From: Lachnospiraceae bacterium
Lineage (GTDB): Bacteria; Bacillota; Clostridia; Oscillospirales; CAG-272
Length of the DNA: 63,173 nucleotides
Direction: 5' to 3'
Assembly: GCA_024404495.1 (NCBI GenBank)
Contig: JAKSPT010000015.1
Coordinates: 1-63,173, forward strand
Shown: positions 61,550 through 63,173 of the stretch, piece by piece
Position numbering within the stretch: the stretch's first letter is position 1
Layout: each line of letters begins with the position of its first letter
Position numbers and translations under genes: made by a program
The notes under the pieces: model-generated
The model's input: only the letters and a program-made list of their open reading frames with translations
Told to the model about the DNA's origin: nothing
The model's database searches: none

Positions 61550-62110
61550 ATGAGCGATATCAACGAAAACTGTACTTCAAACCCGGCATGGTATGTCGCG
61601 CATACCTATTCCGGCTATGAGAACAAGGTAAAGGCAAATCTCGAAAAGATCATCGAGAACAGAGGACTTCAGGACGTGATCATGGACGTCCGCATCCCCG
61701 TCGAGGTCGAAACCACCGAAACGGTCGGTGAGGACGGCATCCCGGTCGTGAAGGAAGTCGAATCCAAGATCTTCCCCTCTTATATTCTCGTAAAGATGAT
61801 CATGACCGACGCCACCTGGCATATCGTGCGCAACATACGCGGTGTGACCGGATTTGTCGGCCCCGGTTCCAAGCCGGTTCCCCTCACCGATGAGGAAGTC
61901 GCCCACATCGGCGTTGAGGTCCACGTGATCGAGCTCGATTATGAGGTCGGTGACAGCGTCACGATCGTCGACGGTCCGCTGAAGGATTACGTCGGAACCG
62001 TGGAAAGCATTTCGGACGACAAAAAGAAAATCAAGGTACTGGTTTCTATGTTCGGCCGCGAAACGCCGGTCGAGCTTGATTCGGGCAGTGCGAAGAGAAT
62101 CGAATACTGA
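61550..62110 (+). CDS. nusG: Transcription antitermination factor NusG
   Basis: A 186-residue NusG. NGN domain (about 10-115) with WYVAHTYSGYENKVKANL and IFPSYILVKMIM; KOW domain (about 130-186) with VGDSVTIVDGPLKDYVGTVESI. It binds RNA polymerase and couples it to ribosomes or Rho. Normal length and position. Confidence 0.97.
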   Translation: MSDINENCTSNPAWYVAHTYSGYENKVKANLEKIIENRGLQDVIMDVRIPVEVETTETVGEDGIPVVKEVESKIFPSYILVKMIMTDATWHIVRNIRGVTGFVGPGSKPVPLTDEEVAHIGVEVHVIELDYEVGDSVTIVDGPLKDYVGTVESISDDKKKIKVLVSMFGRETPVELDSGSAKRIEY

Positions 62111-62204
62111 TCCCGGAATAGAAGCTTCAAAGCGCAAGCTTTGGTGGGAGGGGGAAAAATATATGAATTCTCCCGAAAAAAACCACATCAGGAGGTAAAT
62201 TACA

Positions 62205-62630
62205 ATGGCTAAGAAAATTGCAGGTATCGTCAAGCTCCAGCTGAATGCGGGCAAAGCTACGATGCAGCCCCCGGTAGGTCCGGCTCTCGGCCCTTACGGT
62301 GTCAACGGTATGAACTTCGTTAAGGAGTTCAACGAAAGAACCAAGACGCAGATCGGTCTGATCATCCCGGTCGTTATCACGATCTACGCAGACCGCACCT
62401 TCACCTTCATCACGAAGACTCCTCCGGCAGCCGTTCTGATCAAGAAGGCAGCCGGTATCGAGATCGCTTCCGCAGTCCCGAACAAGACCAAGGTCGCTTC
62501 CATCACCAAGGAGCAGGTCAAGCAGATCGCCGAGACCAAGATGCCCGACCTGAACGCCGCTTCTCTCGAAGCCGCTATGAGCATGGTCGCAGGTACCGCC
62601 CGTTCCATGGGTATCACCGTGGTTGACTAA
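62205..62630 (+). CDS. rplK: 50S ribosomal protein L11
   Basis: A 141-residue L11: [23 protein letters not shown] opens the N-terminal domain and [24 protein letters not shown] closes the RNA-binding domain. AGGAGG before the ATG. A hairpin CAAAGC/GCTTTG lies in the 94-base gap after nusG. Confidence 0.98.
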   Translation: MAKKIAGIVKLQLNAGKATMQPPVGPALGPYGVNGMNFVKEFNERTKTQIGLIIPVVITIYADRTFTFITKTPPAAVLIKKAAGIEIASAVPNKTKVASITKEQVKQIAETKMPDLNAASLEAAMSMVAGTARSMGITVVD

Positions 62631-62647
62631 TCAGGAGGAGAATGAAG

Positions 62648-63173
62648 ATGGCTATCAAAGGTAAGAAATATCAGGACAGCGAAAAGCTGATCGACAGAGC
62701 AAAGCTCTATGATCCCGAAGAGGCACTTTCCCTCGTCTGCCAGACCTCTAAGGCAAAGTTCGACGAAACCGTCGAGATCCACATCCGTCTCGGTGTTGAC
62801 TCCCGTCACGCTGACCAGCAGGTCAGAGGCGCGGTCGTCCTCCCCAACGGTACCGGTAAAACCATCCGCACCCTCGTTTTTGCGAAGGGTGAAAAGGCAA
62901 AGGCTGCCGAAGAGGCAGGCGCTGATTACGTCGGTGCAGAAGATATGGTCGCCAAGATCATGCAGGAGAACTGGTTCGACTTCGACGTCGTTATCGCCAC
63001 TCCCGATATGATGGGCGTCATCGGCCGTCTCGGTAAGGTCCTCGGTCCTAAGGGTCTCATGCCGAACCCCAAGGCAGGTACCGTCACGATGGACGTTGCC
63101 AAGGCTGTCAAGGAAGCCAAGGCCGGTAAGATCGAGTACCGTCTCGACAAGACCAACATCATCCACTGCCCGA
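62648..63173 (+). CDS. rplA: 50S ribosomal protein L1 (partial, cut by window end)
   Basis: The first 175 codons of L1, open to the right edge. [44 protein letters not shown] and [20 protein letters not shown] are diagnostic. L1 also represses its own operon in many bacteria by binding the mRNA. The start at 62648 is favoured over the ATG at 62642 because of spacing from AGGAGG. Confidence 0.97.
   Translation, partial: MAIKGKKYQDSEKLIDRAKLYDPEEALSLVCQTSKAKFDETVEIHIRLGVDSRHADQQVRGAVVLPNGTGKTIRTLVFAKGEKAKAAEEAGADYVGAEDMVAKIMQENWFDFDVVIATPDMMGVIGRLGKVLGPKGLMPNPKAGTVTMDVAKAVKEAKAGKIEYRLDKTNIIHCP

Overview
The window comes from an endospore-forming member of the class Clostridia with fairly GC-rich DNA. 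The evidence is the germination protease (gpr), SpoIIP, a SpoIIQ-like M23 protein, a trimeric [FeFe] hydrogenase, the yybS-gdpP-rplI-dnaB block, a BceRS-BceAB module, and near-consensus TTGACA/TATAAT promoters with Shine-Dalgarno sites. An Oscillospirales-like gut lineage would fit, but the sequence alone does not settle genus or family.

Layout. 1-300: a leftward consensus promoter plus a boxA-like site, probably the leader of an rRNA operon beyond the left edge. 310-1323: DUF421/DUF4363 membrane pair. 1343-8464 (minus): a radical SAM pair (TIGR03960/TIGR03936), a 1213-residue protein that looks like a catalytically dead P-type ATPase with a very long acidic N-terminus, and RlmB. 8643-12213 (minus): zinc-ribbon protein, sigma factor, DUF4364 protein, peptide-binding lipoprotein. 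12485-15004 (plus): gpr, spoIIP and a small protein. 15064-16488: an AT-rich islet with an XRE regulator and a divergent membrane protein. 16489-20167 (minus): heterodimeric ABC exporter. 20441-22172: SGNH-hydrolase lipoprotein and a small anchored protein. 22747-26902: hydCBA. 27019-34567: amidohydrolase, unknown TIM-barrel-like protein, peptidase E, then response regulator, kinase, ABC ATPase and permease. 34603-39581: phosphatase, EEP lipoprotein, NERD protein, manA, mgtE. 40113-52029: pcrA, then yybS-gdpP-rplI-dnaB-tilS-hpt-ftsH. 52601-57501: membrane protein, M23 peptidase, pectate-lyase-fold protein, HAD phosphatase. 57698-59763: tRNA-Trp followed by a small AT-rich cargo (XRE-TPR regulator) between 153-bp perfect direct repeats. 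59889-63173: lplA, then divergently rpmG-secE-nusG-rplK-rplA, cut by the right edge.

Most of the window is chromosomal housekeeping. The parts least explained by known families are the pseudo-P-type ATPase (3864-7505), the tRNA-Trp repeat island (57698-59763), the multi-hairpin gap after ftsH (52030-52600), a candidate response-regulator operator inside the Bce-like module (31681-31720), a possible switching leader before rpmG (60971-61007), and a long mgtE leader with a possible 37-codon ORF. No CRISPR array, complete insertion sequence, prophage or replication origin was seen.
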